Positions 10,414 to 23,326 of a DNA stretch of 64,000 nucleotides are shown here, piece by piece. The position numbers and the translations under genes are program-made. Where the stretch lies: the NCBI RefSeq assembly GCF_029784155.1, contig NC_073693.1, positions 336,676,023 through 336,740,022 on the forward strand. The letters run 5' to 3'. How positions within the stretch are numbered: the first letter of the stretch is position 1; the number at the start of each line of letters is the position of its first letter. The notes below the pieces were generated by a model. The model worked only from the letters and a program-made list of their open reading frames with translations. It was not told where the DNA came from and made no database searches. This DNA is from Uranotaenia lowii (Eukaryota > Arthropoda > Insecta > Diptera > Culicidae).

Positions 10414-13400
10414 TTGTAAATAAATTTTAAAAAAATTAATACCATAAAATTTTAAACGCCCTTTTGTGATGTCAGATATTAAAAAGTGATATCTTATTCA
10501 ATTGAATTCTCAAAAAAATTGTCCATTGTACCTCTGAATTCAGAAAATCTTGGCCAAATTTCGACCCTTTATGAAATAAGCTTATGAAATAGATATCAGT
10601 TTTAAGTTTTCAATTAGCTGCAATTCAGTAAAAATTGCTATATTAAAAAAAAATGCGAGCACCAAAACGAGAGATGATAGACACAATATGATGGAATATC
10701 GTACTCATAACGCCAAATTCTTTCGAAACAGTTAAAATTTTGTACCCGAATAGCGTTTCCCATATGCATTTAGTTGAACATATTCTTTAATGTTGAGTCT
10801 CAATGAATTGCAATTGCAATAATCAACCTTTTCTCTGTCAAATTTGAAATTGGATTTTAAATTTAAATTATCATTGTGTGAATGATCTGGAAACAATATT
10901 GACGATATTTTTGGTGTTGATTTGAATTCCATAACTAATTTACAATAATGGCCGGCAATCAGTGATCAGTGATAAAGAATGCCAAATCCGAGTTATGATT
11001 TTATGATATTTTGTAAGCTGCACTAGAGCAATTACCGGCAAGTGCAAACGAAGCTCAAATCTCCATCGAAAACTTAATCCAAAAAAGTTGTTCGTTCCTC
11101 GAAGTTTCTTTTATCAGTTTTATACTCGTTCGATCTGCGCTTTTTTTTATTCTTCTGGGTAAACTTTTTGAATGATTTTTTTTAATTCTCTCTTATTCAA
11201 TATTTGGCATTTCTGCGAATTATGAAATTCAAAGTAGAATGGTTAGGACTAGGATTGGTCGACCATGGATCGATCAACGGATCCATCTTTTCAACTCAGA
11301 TTTTAAATTTTTTTGGATCGATTTTTTGGCATTTAAACACTACTGTTTCGAAAGTAATTTAATTTAATTATGGCTTAATTCGTTATATTGTTTATTAAAA
11401 GCGTACAAATCGGAAATGTGAAATTTTCAGAACAAAACATTGAAAAAACGGGCACGTTATGACGTCACGATTTCAAACACTCACATACCAATGACTATTT
11501 CAACGAGAAATAAATTTTCAATATCTAATGTCATGCTTTAAATTCTTAATCTATTAATTTATTTTTTATATGTAAGCTATTTACATAAACTATTATACAC
11601 GATTTACTTAAAAAGTGGGTCTTAGACAGAAATTACAATGGAAAAAGAAATAAATCGAATAGTTAGTGAAAAATGTTAATAAGGGCTTTTGTGTTTTGCA
11701 GAGTTTTGTGTGATTCTTAAATTTAAATGCATTTTCTTAATCGAATTTAACTATTTAATTGAATTGTTTTAATAAAGCTTTTTGTCAAAAACGAGACTTG
11801 CAATTAAAAATGTATCAAGAAATTTAGAAATGAAATTTATTTAAATTTGAATGAAAAATCTTATTTCAAAGTTTTAAATTTTTTAAATCAATATTGTTTT
11901 AATTAGTTACTTTATGAAAAAAAAAACAAAAATTGAATTTCATTAACCATCAAAAACATGCCTTTAGACGGGGGTTACTAAAATCGGCATTGAACCCAAG
12001 CCAATACTAATTATGACTTACTTTTTGTGCAGAATGATTTAAAATATGTCAATCTTACAATCCATGCTAATGGCAATTGTTTGACAAGCAGTTGTCAAAA
12101 GCTACATCTAAAAAAACCATAACATGAGAAAATTATAATCATAAGACTAAACCTTTGTGACTTTTCAGCAAAAAAAAAAGTTTTAGACATTTAACATTGA
12201 ATAATGGATATAATGTGAAAAAGGATAAGGAAGTTTGACTGCCACTAGAAGTCCCACGCTTCTGAAGCGCCTATTGAAGCATTAATCATCCCAATGGGAA
12301 GTTTGACAGCAATTTTTGGGAAAAATTCCCACGGAGTGGGTCATTCAACATTTAAGTTTAACATTTCCTTCAAAATTTAATTCATGGTTTTCGAAACTCA
12401 TGTGCATTTTTTACGTTTAGTAAGAAACGATTTAGAAATCATTCTGAGTTCTTGTTTCATGTTCAGATTCGAAGTTCATTAACTTTATTTATGCAAAGTT
12501 CAAACATCTCAAAGCTTCAGAATGGCGATATTGGTTCATCATTTGAAATTTTTATTTTTATTTACATTTGTAAGTTGGGTTAGAAAAACATTATTTAAAT
12601 AAAGAATATTCATTGAAATCCAAAATATCTGAATTATAATTATGGATTCATGATTGAGGGCTCTGAAACTGATTTCAATTCTTGGCTCATATTTCTAAAT
12701 GCAGAAACCGTTTTCATGTTCATTTCAGAAAACGTATTGAAATTCCAAAACAGATTGAAAATAAAAATTTTAAATTTAAATTCAAAATTTATATTCAGAT
12801 TCAGCTCGTAAATGAGATCCACTATCAAAATAAAATGATCAAGGTGACTAATTCGGTATGGAATTTAAATTGCAAGAGATTTCAGGCTCATAATTTTGAT
12901 TTTTGGTTCGGATATAACATTTTACCAAAATCAGTTCGTTTGCACAATTCAGCTGAAATTGACAAAATTTTAGTAGAATTTTAGTTCATTTTGCAAGTTT
13001 TGTCTCATGAAAAACTTATTTTCCAAAAACCATCCACAGGAATTGATTTTTAATGGAAAGTAATTGATGAGAAATGAAAATAATTGCAGGGAATTCCATA
13101 TGGTTTGGCGCATTGTTCAACAATATTAATAATGCAGTTTAATCAAAAACTAAATTTCAAGCTAAAAATTTTCATTTGGGATCGAGTATGCGTGAATCGA
13201 ATTTGAATCGCAAAATTTTAATCTTTCACTTTTAGTTTTGAAAATTGGATACATTTTTCGAATTTATTTTTCAAAATTGAAGCCTTTCCCAATAAAAAAT
13301 ATTGTAAGTTAAAATCGAATAAGCTAAATTAAGTTGGCTAGATTACCGGTTTTTACCTGGACTGGTCCGCATATCAAATAAAAAGAAAATGGAAATGTTT

Positions 13401-13887
13401 GGCCCGGCCTGGTAGCCTAAATTTTTTTGAAAATCTCCTGATTTTGTCTGGATTCATTCACATTTTTTTTTGGAAAATCAAACGACAAATTCAAATTGCA
13501 TCATTTTACATTAATATAAATTTTGTCGCCAAAAAATTAAGTATTTCAAGCTAGGTTTATTAAAATAAACATAAATGTTTTTTTTTGGGATAAGGGCGGG
13601 AGAACTTCTGGCGGGAGAAATCTTAAGCTAAGTTCACCAGATTTTGATGCAAATTTCAAGATTTCAACCATCGGAGTTTCCTATTTTGTTACTTAAGGAT
13701 TCTTTATACAAATCCTTATCATTATTTGAAAGATAAAAAAAAATTGAAAGATTTTAAGATGTTTTTTCAAAAGTTCCAATTTAACATGAAAAACTATTTA
13801 TATAAAAGAACATAAAAATGAATTATGAAACAGTTTTTAAAAGTAATATTTTTCATTTTTTTAATTCATGCGTTGTTTGAGCAAAAA
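10414..13887. other. AT-rich intergenic DNA between two Helitrons
   Basis: No gene is supported. It contains a dispersed repeat at about 12410-13110 (listed separately). A GGTCGACCATGGATCGATCA palindromic cluster lies near 11268. At about 13340-13450 there is a decayed stretch of 'CCTGGAC/GGCCCGGCCTGG' words similar in style to the CCCGGAT-rich repeat at 43657. The remainder shows only A/T runs. Confidence 0.45.
12410..13110. repeat. Dispersed repeat, copy 1
   Basis: It shares ordered landmarks with 45760-46480. Both contain GAGGGCTCTGAAAC/GAGGGCTCTAAAAC followed by TTGGCTCAT, then TTTTCAGAAAACGTAT/TTTTCAGAAATCGTAT, ATTCAGATTCAG, and an ATCCACAGGA block near the right end. The match is diverged, with no visible terminal repeats, so the class is unknown. 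Confidence 0.4.
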
Positions 13888-16751
13888 TCTATTATATAAA
13901 ATTCTCTTGTAACGGTGTTTGTAGTACTACTCCTCCGAAATGACCCAAACGATTCGAATGAAATTATTTTTAGAATATTCTGTAGCCTTGCGAATCGGTT
14001 TATATCGAATAAAAACAACACAAAGTCGCATCAGTTGTCCGTAATAATTAAATTTGTACTTTTTTGAATGAAATAAAAGTCATGGCTTTAATTTTTTGAG
14101 AATTTTTTTTCCTTTGGGCGGTTTGTTTTTCGTCTCCAAGGTCGAGGCGTCGCGAGCAGACGTCGTTAGAAGATAGTAACCATGGCATAGCATACTGATC
14201 AGTGAGAATATTTTGGCGCGTATTTCTCAACCAAGCATATTTTGAATGCACGTGGTGGCGATATGAAGCCATGATGTGATTTTTTTTCTACTTGATTCCT
14301 AGCTCATTTGCACAGCACATGGTTATGAATGACGCCTAGATGTGACACAGATTGACATTTTGCCGATCGAATAAAACATTTACATTTTTTTTGCCAAAAT
14401 ATGAAATTGAAAAGTCGGGCATTCATTTTTAAAGATTTTCTTTTCTTCGAGGGGTTTGTTTTTCGTCTCCATGGGCGAGGCGTCGCTAGCAAACGTCGTT
14501 ACAAAATAATAGTATCCAAAGTATACTGTTCATTAATCGCTGGAAAAATTTAAAAATTAGGCGCCTATTTCTCAACCAAGTACCTATATTTCTTATGCAC
14601 GTGGGGGCGATATGCAACCTAGATTTGTTTTTTTTTCTTGCTTATTTTATTTGTACACAGCACATGGTAATAAATGACGCCCAGATGTGACACGGATTGA
14701 TATTTTATCGATCGAATCAAAACGATATAAACGATTTCAAATATCAAAACCATTTTTAATTCGTGTTAATTTAAGTAGTAAATTGTTGCCAAAAAATATT
14801 AACTTTTTAAAGATAAATATGAAATAATGTTATGACACTTTGAGGATGTTTGAAAATAAGAAATTGGGAAGCTTTACATTCAATTTCGTATAATCCAATA
14901 CGCCTAGAATGCTAGACACATTAACTGAACAAGAGTCTATTCTCTTCTAATTTGTTTAATTATAGAGGATTTTAACCAACTTGGCCATTCGTCCTCTCAA
15001 CAAAAGTCTGTTCTTTGAAATAGATTAGATAGAATTGAAGATTTAAAAGGCCGAATGAACTATTTGATTTTTTGCAAACGTAAATTGAAGTCATTAATAA
15101 AATAATCTACTTTTTAATAACAAAAAGTGAGGATATGCATTTTCCGGAAGAATTTCTAACTATCAACTATCAAACTAATTAGGCAAACTATCAACTTTTA
15201 CAAAAAATGTATACATTATTTCTTCATCTAAAAATTGTTGGGCTCAAAAAAAATTTTGATTAAATAAACTTAACTTTTTTTAAATCATTCACCAAAACTG
15301 TGTACACGTTTACTGTTTGTTTACACACAATTCAAGTACAAATTTAACATGAAAAGTGTGTTTTTGTTTTACATATTTTGGCTATATAGAAGAGACTTTT
15401 GATTCACTTTTTTGTTGAAAGTTTTTTTGTGATTGATATTCCAGAGCAGCAGATTTTTATGATGACAGCATTCAGTGAAATTGAAGTACCAAGCATTAAT
15501 TTATTCCGGAGAAAAACTTAGGATATAACAATGAAAGTTGATAAAACAGACAAACAAGAACAAGTATTAAATTAATTATAAAGTCTTTTCACTGACGCAT
15601 CTAAAAAGACCTATGTGTTTTCACTTGCCCCAATAAATGGGACAAATATATACATCGATATTTCTTTTTGTCAACATAACTAATATTTTTTTTGAAAATA
15701 TTACTTTTTCCAGAGCATATGAAAGTTGAACTGTGGTGATATTCGTTAGGATTTGACCGGTGTTTCATTTTTGAAAATTAAGATTTAAAGTAAAAAAGAC
15801 ACATAATTTTTATTAAGGTTTTGTTTATATGATAATTTCCAGGAAATAAAATGAACTCATGAAACCATCGTAGCCTGAACAGATTATTTATTTTCAATCT
15901 ATTAAATTTTTAAAAAAATCTGCTTATTCATTAAATGTTATTAAATCTTAAAAATATAACGTAATCCTAAATGAAATCGCCGATCATCACCAACAATGTT
16001 CAGGAAATTTAGAAATCAGAACTGCTTGAATTAAAATCCTTAAAATAATGGGTGAATATATCTAAACATATGTTTTCCTCTTTTCAAAACCAATCGTTTC
16101 TTTGATTCATTGGGTTAAAGTTCAAAGGAATTAATTTGCATTTTTTGCTTGAATAAAAAAAAGGAATTTTCAGTATACAAAATCGTCAGATTTAATGCCA
16201 CGACAAGTGCTGTTTGGGAACATTTTAAGTTTAAATTTGTTAAGTCTATAACTTAAGTATCAGGCGAAACTTTTTGGAAATGATTTGGTGAAAATATGGA
16301 TTTTAATTCAAACGGCTTCAAAGCATGAGGATCGTGAATAATAAGCTGTTTGAAAATGGTTAGTAAAAAATCTTTTTTTATGTGTTTCATTTCTAAAGCT
16401 CTAAAAAATACACCATCCTAAGCTTATTGGAAGCTGAAAGCGCTGCGTTAGGCAAAATACTCCAAAAATTGTCCCGATATTAAAAACAATATAACAAAAC
16501 GAAATAAATCTACTGAATGGAATACAGCAAATGAAACATACATATTATCAACATACAGTTATTTATTTAACAAGTTACAAAAATTGGAATTTAAAAGACC
16601 CGTTGAGTTTAAATTCTTTGGTTTAATTTTGATAGAATTGAGCGGGACGATTCGAGTAAAGGGAAAGAAGGAAAATGTAAAGAAAACTAGGAAAAATAAA
16701 AAATGGACGCCAAATTGAACATGGTAAGACGAAGTTTACCGGGTCTGCTAG
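13888..16751 (+). mobile_element. Non-autonomous Helitron, complete (2864 bp)
   Basis: The 5' end is TCTATTATATAAAATTCTC followed by a TTGTAACGGTGTTTGTAGTA block and a CTCCTCCGAAA motif, all typical of a widespread arthropod Helitron family. The 3' end has GGTAA (16723-16727) pairing with TTACC (16736-16740), then GGGTCTG and CTAG at 16748-16751. The insertion lies between A (13887) and T (16752). There is no Rep/helicase frame. The interior carries a tandem-like duplication (14090-14383 and 14436-14723). A minus-strand fragment of the same 3' end occurs at 41410-41480. Confidence 0.75.
14090..14723. repeat. Internal direct duplication within the Helitron (2 units, ~290 bp)
   Basis: Unit 1 (about 14090-14383) and unit 2 (about 14436-14723) share, in order, GGTTTGTTTTTCGTCTCCA, a GGCGTCGC-AGCA-ACGTCGTTA block, TATTTCTCAACCAAG, GCACGTGG-GGCGATATG, CACAGCACATGGT and GATGTGACAC-GATTGA. 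The units are in the same orientation and moderately diverged. They are less AT-rich than the surrounding element. Confidence 0.7.
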
Positions 16752-18937
16752 TGTCATATAAAAATAGGTCACCAAACCCCTTCCACCCCCTATTAGACAG
16801 TTTTTCCTACGGCGGTCCTGATAGATAGTATTGGTAAAATTTAATATGTTAGACTTTATTTAGCAAAATTCAGCGGATTTTGCCCACAAGGTTGGGGTGG
16901 TAATTTTCGGTTGCTTTTTTGTAATTGCCACGGTCATATAACAAGCAAAATTAAAACAATTAATCAGCGGAACTCGTGTGACATTCGCCTTGGGGCGTTT
17001 GACAAACCTTTCGCACGATTGTCTGTTTTTTTTTGCGTCGCTCAAAACTACACTAAAGCAGAACATGTTGACATTATTGTTGAATGGTTTCGAAATGAAC
17101 AGAACTTAGTTTGAACACATTTAGATGAATGATTTGTACCAAAACCACGTCGTTTTTCCTCATGCCGACGGAAACTCCGCACCTAAAAAAGATAAGAAGA
17201 CAATTACAAACTTCTTTAAAATAATTCTTCCTTCTCCTCTACTGTTTGAGTTCTTCAACGAACCAACTAAATTGAAACATTATCCAACCGTTTGCTTCCA
17301 CTTAAAACTATTTCAACTTCTTCTCTAGATAGAGTCTCTAGGAACGTTCGAGTTGAAGATTTTTTTTTTGCTTCTTTAAGCTAGCTTCAAGATTTCCAAC
17401 GGCTGCGGTGGGGCACCGAATGAGTTGCATCCGAAAGACCCCCACCTTCTTGATAATTGATGAAAAAAAAAACCAGCAAAAGACCCACATGGTGCATACC
17501 TACGAGTGTGTTTGGCCAGCTAATGAGCAGAACCAGGGGCCCGGTTGAATCAGTTTCGAATTAGTGCTGATCGGCTTCGGTTGTCCGGTGGATTTTTCAA
17601 TAAGAGTTGACTCCTCGATTCGGTGAGTTTAGGATGAGGTGGGTGGGGGTGGATGTTTGATGATTGTTGGTCCAGCTTTCAATTTCAAAGAGTCAACGGG
17701 TACATGTTTGCTGCTTGCTTGGCATTTTGGAGGGTACCTTTCCATGGATTTGTGATAGAGAAGAGCGAGTGATGGGGATGTTTGGATCCCCAATGAGAAG
17801 ACGGGTGGAACAAGATACTCACTCAGTTTATTATAGAACGATGCCAAGCCAGAAGGATGCTGATGTTGCAACTTCAAGTGACAGTCAAAGTGATGATAAA
17901 TAATCCATTACACGTGGGAAATTTACGATCCAGTCTCTCAGCTCTCGAGTGGAGGAGACGATAAGTGATACATCAAGTTCTATGCCAAGCCACCACAAAT
18001 GGGTTGAACTGGGTAGTTTCACAGAAGCTGAAGTAGGAGAAAGGTGGAGACGTTTGTTGTGGAGAATTGTTCAAAAGAAGGATAGTCACACCAAAATGGG
18101 GACACAACCTCTTCGAGAGTAAACATGACGGCGGCGAGGCGATGAAAAATTGATCCTTGTCATACACCTGAAAACCTGAGGGAGTCCCGCTCCAAGGTCC
18201 AGAGGGAAGAGCTTGAAGTTGGTCGACCTCCAGCGGGATATGATGAAATACCGACAACAGAGTCTTGCTTCAAAATTGGTGTTGCCAGGACCTAGCGCGA
18301 ACCCAAAAGGGAGGCAAAATGAGGAGGGAAGCCACTAACCGCAGATATTGTTCTACGATGGCGATAAAAGTACAAGTGGTGCTGTTACATATATTTATTT
18401 TTCGAGCAAGCAACCTAGAACAAGTGGTGTTGTTCACCTTGATAATGAGAAAGGTCTGTACCGAGAGCACTCGTGTTGCTGCTGCTGCTGCTCAATGGTG
18501 CCAAAAGCTCAATTTGTCGTTATTTATAGTAGTACCTCTAGTGATTCTTAAAGCACCTAGATTTATGACCTTCTAAAGAGTGCAGAAAGTAAGAGGGACC
18601 ACCATCGAAAAAAGTGGTTCAGTTCACTCGATAACCCCGGGATCGGTTTCGGTAAGAGAAATAGTGTCACTGGGACAGTGAGCAATAAATTTGAGCTGAG
18701 GTTCCCCTGAATTATGTTTTAAACTCGATGGCATTAAGCGCTGGAACGATTAACATTTGACATTGGTTGCAAAATGGCTTTGAAGTTACTATATCGGATG
18801 TGGTGTTCGGCATGAGAAGAATAATGCTTAAAATTTAAGGGTACCAATACTTCAGGAATTACCTGTTTTGATAAAAATTATGAAACATTTCAAAATATTA
18901 AAAAAATAAAGAAGTTAAAACATTTATACATGTGTAG
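16752..18937. other. Intergenic; less AT-rich block 17400-18700
   Basis: No gene is convincing. From about 17400 to 18700 the base composition rises toward balanced, which could reflect old exonic, regulatory or transposon DNA. Open stretches on both strands (for example 17664-17903 plus and 17973-18257 minus) overlap one another and show no known domain. A GCTGCTGCTGCTGCTGC run lies at about 18477-18494. Confidence 0.4.
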
Positions 18938-19339
18938 TAGACCGAGTCGATTTGGGGTCATTTTTGAATTTTTCAAACCCTGGGGCCTAAAAAGCTTTGT
19001 CTTGGTCCAAAACTCATCCATAATAACTAATTTGTCTAATAAGATACGAAGTTACGGTCCTGGACAAAGTTGTTCAGCGGAAAATTTCCTTTAGGAATTT
19101 TATAAATTGGCATACAAACTATCAGCTGACTCGGTTCCACAGAAGAAAAAAAAAATGACGTTGATTTTTCAGTACAAAATATTCAATATTCCCATACAAA
19201 CCATAAAGTTCAAATTTACTCATGTAAATGTTACTTAAAAATTCTTCAAAAAATCATGGATGAGTTTTGGACTAAGACGAAGCTTTTTAGACCACAGGGT
19301 TTGAGAAATTCAAAAATGACCCCAAACCGACTCAGTCTA
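18938..19339. mobile_element. Palindromic MITE, complete (402 bp)
   Basis: The ends are TAGACCGAGTCGATTTGGGG at 18938 and the near reverse complement finishing CGACTCAGTCTA at 19339. The inverted repeats run about 80 bp and include GGGTCATTTTTGAATTT and CCAAAACTCATCCAT on the left with matching reversed blocks on the right. TA dinucleotides at both tips fit a TA target duplication of the Tc1/mariner type. Two further copies lie at 32835-33125 and 63344-63659. The element is non-coding. Confidence 0.75.
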
Positions 19340-19629
19340 ATGTGCAGTTCAAATTTTCATGTTGGTATCAAAGAGCAATATATCAGTCATAAAACATGAT
19401 TAAATAAAAAGCAATAATGACGAGAATAGAAACCAAAATGCCAAAAAAAGAAATTTGTTTAATCAAATTTTCTAAAATTTGTTTCATTTTTCCAAGTCCA
19501 AAAAAAGAAACCAGAAGGACGACAGTAATTTCAAAAAGTTGTAACGTAATCATTTTTTGTTCATATAGGGGAGATAAGCGCATAAAGAGTACCCAGGGGC
19601 GAACTAGGCACCCCTCTTCTCTTAGCAAA

Positions 19630-20545
19630 TACCGTAATCCGGGGTAAGATTGATCTCTTTTTTAATGTATTTCGATTATATTTTCTTTCAAGGGGAATGT
19701 GGCATGTTTTATATTTTTAAAACCAGTACTGATGTAGAAATTGATTAGACTACTTTAAATTTGATTTAAAAATCATTTTAATCTCTGTTCAGAATTTGAT
19801 GCTTTGGGGTGACATTGATCAGACTCTATTTTGACCGTTTCAACGAGTTTTTTTATCATAAAGAATACAGAACACTTTCATCATATTTACAAATGCCAGT
19901 TTCTCAATTTAACCTTGATTTTCAACGTTTTATTATAAAAATATTTATGATCGAAATAAGAACTATGATACTGCCTACATTTAGGGGCAAAAATTATAAT
20001 AATTACTAAATAGTTTGAGCTTCAAAATACAGATGAAATTTTACCTTCATTCATTCCCCTAGGCGCTCCCACTATTTCCATTTTCATTTTTTTAAAGTTA
20101 AGGATTTGATAAGGTTCCTATCCATTTATCCAATACGTGCTTACTCTTGGAAAATGTCCTCATTTTTTAAATATCAAAAATTTAACCTTAAATGACTATA
20201 AAAATAGCACTATAACTGTTCATATACAAAGAAAAAAAGTTGTTCTTTCACACTTACAACCCGTTTGCTTCTAAACGCTTTTTGGTATCATCAGGAGAGC
20301 TGTTTGTTTGCGAGCCTTGGAAAAAATAGATATTTAAAGATTTTAAAATTAAATTTTTACTTGCAGGGAAAAATTTCAAATACAAACCAAATTTTGCCTG
20401 TTTGATACTCAATTCATAGGCTTTCAAACGTAGATAACAATTTTTCGAAAATTCAAACTATAGACTGAGTTATTGATGATATTGAGGAAAAGTTTATTGT
20501 CGGTCAAATTTTCCCCGGTGATCAATATTACCCCGTTTTACGGTA
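19630..20545. mobile_element. MITE with CCGTAATCCGGGGTAA ends, copy 1 (916 bp)
   Basis: The left end TACCGTAATCCGGGGTAA is followed by GATTGATC. The right end GATCAATATTACCCCGTTTTA is followed by CGGTA and forms an inverted terminal repeat of about 26 bp with mismatches. TA at each tip fits a TA target site. A second copy in the same orientation lies at 41574-42453. It shares internal blocks such as GGGAATGTGGCATGTTT, TTTAAACCAGTACTGG and ATCAGGAGAGCTGTTTG. It is non-coding. Confidence 0.7.
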
Positions 20546-21510
20546 CGTATTTTCCCAAATAATTTTACACGAGGAACAGTTTTGTTGTTCCTATAGTATT
20601 AATTTTTCAGACAAAAAAAAAAATCTCCTCATCATCTTCACAGAAATATTTAAAAAAAAAAAAATTGAATACATTGTTCCTCAATTTTCACCATCATTCA
20701 AATTTTGGAGTTTCCCATTGATAAGTATTTGTGATTGGGAATTGTTCATTATATTACTCACCACATCAAGGCTCTTCTGTTAATGTTCATTTCTTTTAGT
20801 GTTCTGATGAGATAGTCGAAATTTAGCCTTTCGAAAGCAATTTTCAGATTGCAAGCAATAACCAGTCCTGTGGTTGATGATCAGATATCAGGTATCAGCA
20901 AAAGGGTAGACTCAATAGCGGCACGTCATCCAAACAAACGGGAAAATCTGGGCTTTTTTACGGAAATTTCATAATTTACCTGAAAATTGAATGAAAATGA
21001 AATGAAAATTAATTTAAAACCATAAAGGTGGCATAAAGCTATCTACTTTTAGTTGTATTGGAACAGAGCATGAAGCTTATCAACATAAAGGATTTAAGAG
21101 CATAAAGCTCATTTTCACAATGGTATAAAGAGAACATAAAAAAAACACACACATTTTTGTTTCTATTTCTTTTTCCTGTTCTGGTAAAAACTTATCCACA
21201 TAAGGATTTGAAGTATTTTTCAAATGTATGATTTCGTTTTATCTTTTATATTGTAATTATTTTAAAAAATTTTGAAATTTTTGTTTTAATTTAATGTTTT
21301 ATCAGTATTGTTTTTATTTATTTATTTTATTGATTTATTTTACTTATTTAGTTTTTATGATCATAATTTATTTTTTTTATATTTTTTTAAACAAGTTATT
21401 ACTACTATAATTATCGCTTTTTTATGATTTTGATTCTTTTCAAAGTTCACCAAGCTTAGACTTTGAGAAAATAAAATGAAACAGTTTTCTTTTATTTTAT
21501 TATACAATAT
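20546..21510. other. 3' flank of the first DUF4780-like copy
   Basis: This lies downstream of the minus-strand pseudogene at 21511-22309. The segment 20887-20995 (GGTATCAG, then CGGCACGTCATCCAAACAAA, then ATAATTTACCTGA) is homologous to 25359-25465 beside the second copy, so the duplicated unit includes this flank. The rest is AT-rich with T-rich runs near 21290-21380. Confidence 0.5.
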
Positions 21511-22309
21511 TTATTTGAAATAAGCGTTGAAACCCATTTTACATGAAATACTTGAACATTTGTTTTTTTTAAATTTATTTTCAATTTGCTTTGAAAATAG
21601 TTTAACGTAAACTCTCCCAAAAGAATAGAATATTTTATTGTTAAGCTTTTCCAAAATTCTTGCTGACTCCTCGTCAATGGATAGCAATATTTTATACTTC
21701 TCATTGGGAAGGGGTATAGTTTTATTCACTCTCCAATCTATTGTGTTAAAGGAAGCCCTGTGAAGCTTCCATATGTTTTTAAGCAGTATCTCAGCTGCGT
21801 TATGACCACTGAGATTGAGATCGTTGGACACCGTCATCATGCCTTTGCGTGGCGGCGGCATGGGAGTAAATGGCAAAACAAAAAGATCAGAGAATCTTCC
21901 ACTGGTCTTCAAGGAGTCCAGTGCACCTTTCAGCCAGGTTAGGCTTTCTGCGTCAGCAGCATGGAACCAGGCGACTCCCGACATGAAGCCGCAATCGAAA
22001 AAACGTGGTTGGAGGCTGTCGTCCGGAACCACCTGTTGCATGAGTAAGGATTTAAGCTCATCGAAGTAACCTTCATCTATGTCCCCATCTTGACGTTTGA
22101 GGGTAGTTTTAAATCGAAGAATAGGGCCGCCTCTTATCGGAACTTTCTGCCGGGGAGATGCCAGCGCCGTTTCATTGATGCAAATGACGGATTTTCAAGA
22201 AGGGTATTCTCGAAGTCGGAATCTGCAAGAACGTTATACATTCAATAACCAGCATGTAATAACCATCAAATAATAAAGATAAATCCAACTTACCTGAGCT
22301 TTCAATCAT
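21511..22309 (-). pseudogene. DUF4780-like two-exon gene, copy 1, one frameshift
   Basis: Minus strand. Exon 1 is 22309-22294 (16 nt, MIESS then phase 1). It ends in a GTAAGT donor. The intron is 71 bp, with TTCTTGCAG as acceptor. Exon 2 starts at 22222 (SDFENTLLENPSFASMKRR). Near 22167 one base is missing (CGGCG where CGGGCG is expected), which shifts the frame. The remaining frame continues to a stop at 21511 and contains KTTLKRQDG, DEGYFDEL, GFMSGVAWFHAADAESLTWL and GRFSDLFVLPFTPMPPPRKG. The aromatic 'G..W...AD..SL.WL' core resembles the insect DUF4780 family as I remember it, whose function is unknown. A 176-residue frame from an internal ATG (22041) stays open, so a shortened product is possible. 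It sits in tandem with a second copy at 25757-26371. The lesion could also be a sequencing error. Confidence 0.55.
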
Positions 22310-23326
22310 TTTCAGAAAAAAATTGAATAAATAAATATAAGTAAGAGAAGAGAATATAAGTCCACTGAATACGACTTATCTGTGGCTCTAGAATCAGATA
22401 ACTGAACACTTACTAGAGTTCAGTGACCTTTAGCCTACGGCGATTTACAGAGTTTTTGCGGGAATACAATGATAGACGAAATTCGAAGGATTCATACTAC
22501 TTAATAATAATAGCAATGATGATAATAAAGTTCAGGGTAAATGCCTCAAATTTGGTTCTGGACGAAGGATATAACATAATACATTGGGTTCTTTTAATAT
22601 AAAGCACTTAATTTGAAGCTGACAATCTTCCACAGTTCTTCCTATCTGAAAGGTTAGGAACAGTGAAATAGCTATCGAATTTCAATCAAACTCATTCCGA
22701 ATTATTTATAGCATAATTGAGCGTAGTTAACTCCAAGCAACAATTGAGTCTCGAGAATGCGTTGCTGTAATAGGAACTTGGCATATCAATAGAATTGCAC
22801 TGATATGGGTAGTGTTAATATACTCACTATCAACATGCTTTCATATGTATTTGTAAAGCCGGACTAAAATTAAAATTAATTTGAGCACACTCACCTTTCA
22901 AGGAGATAAAATGATATACAAACCATATTCAAGAAAATAATAATGTGAAATACCACCACAATACTTGAAATATTGAAACCTGTTGAAGATTTTGTACAGT
23001 GACACAAAAATCAGCTGGAAATATTTTGAGGGCTCGACTGTACTATCTCAAATTTTGATATGTAGTAATTACTCCGACAAATAGCTGAGTGTCTCACTCA
23101 GCTATTCATACCCGCAACTGCTGCAATCGAAGCTTACTTGCATTTTAACTCATTTTCGTAACTGAAACAACTCAGCATTAGGTTGTGTAGCGCGTGTAGC
23201 CATCTCCGTTAAAAAAATTGATTGAGATTTAATACCATTTAAGCAAAGCATCAAGCTGATTCTAGCACCAGGCTGCACAACTGCATCACTTTTATCGCGC
23301 ACCGCACAAACCTTGATGATACTATG
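22310..23326. other. Upstream flank of DUF4780-like copy 1; no gene seen
   Basis: This region should hold the promoter of the minus-strand copy at 21511-22309, but I see no clear TATA or initiator. The rest is ordinary AT-rich sequence without repeats that I recognise. Confidence 0.4.

Noticed and set aside
21815..22069. Plus-strand frame over the DUF4780-like pseudogene
   Set aside because: It is antisense to the minus-strand gene, whose intron and conserved core are shared by both copies.
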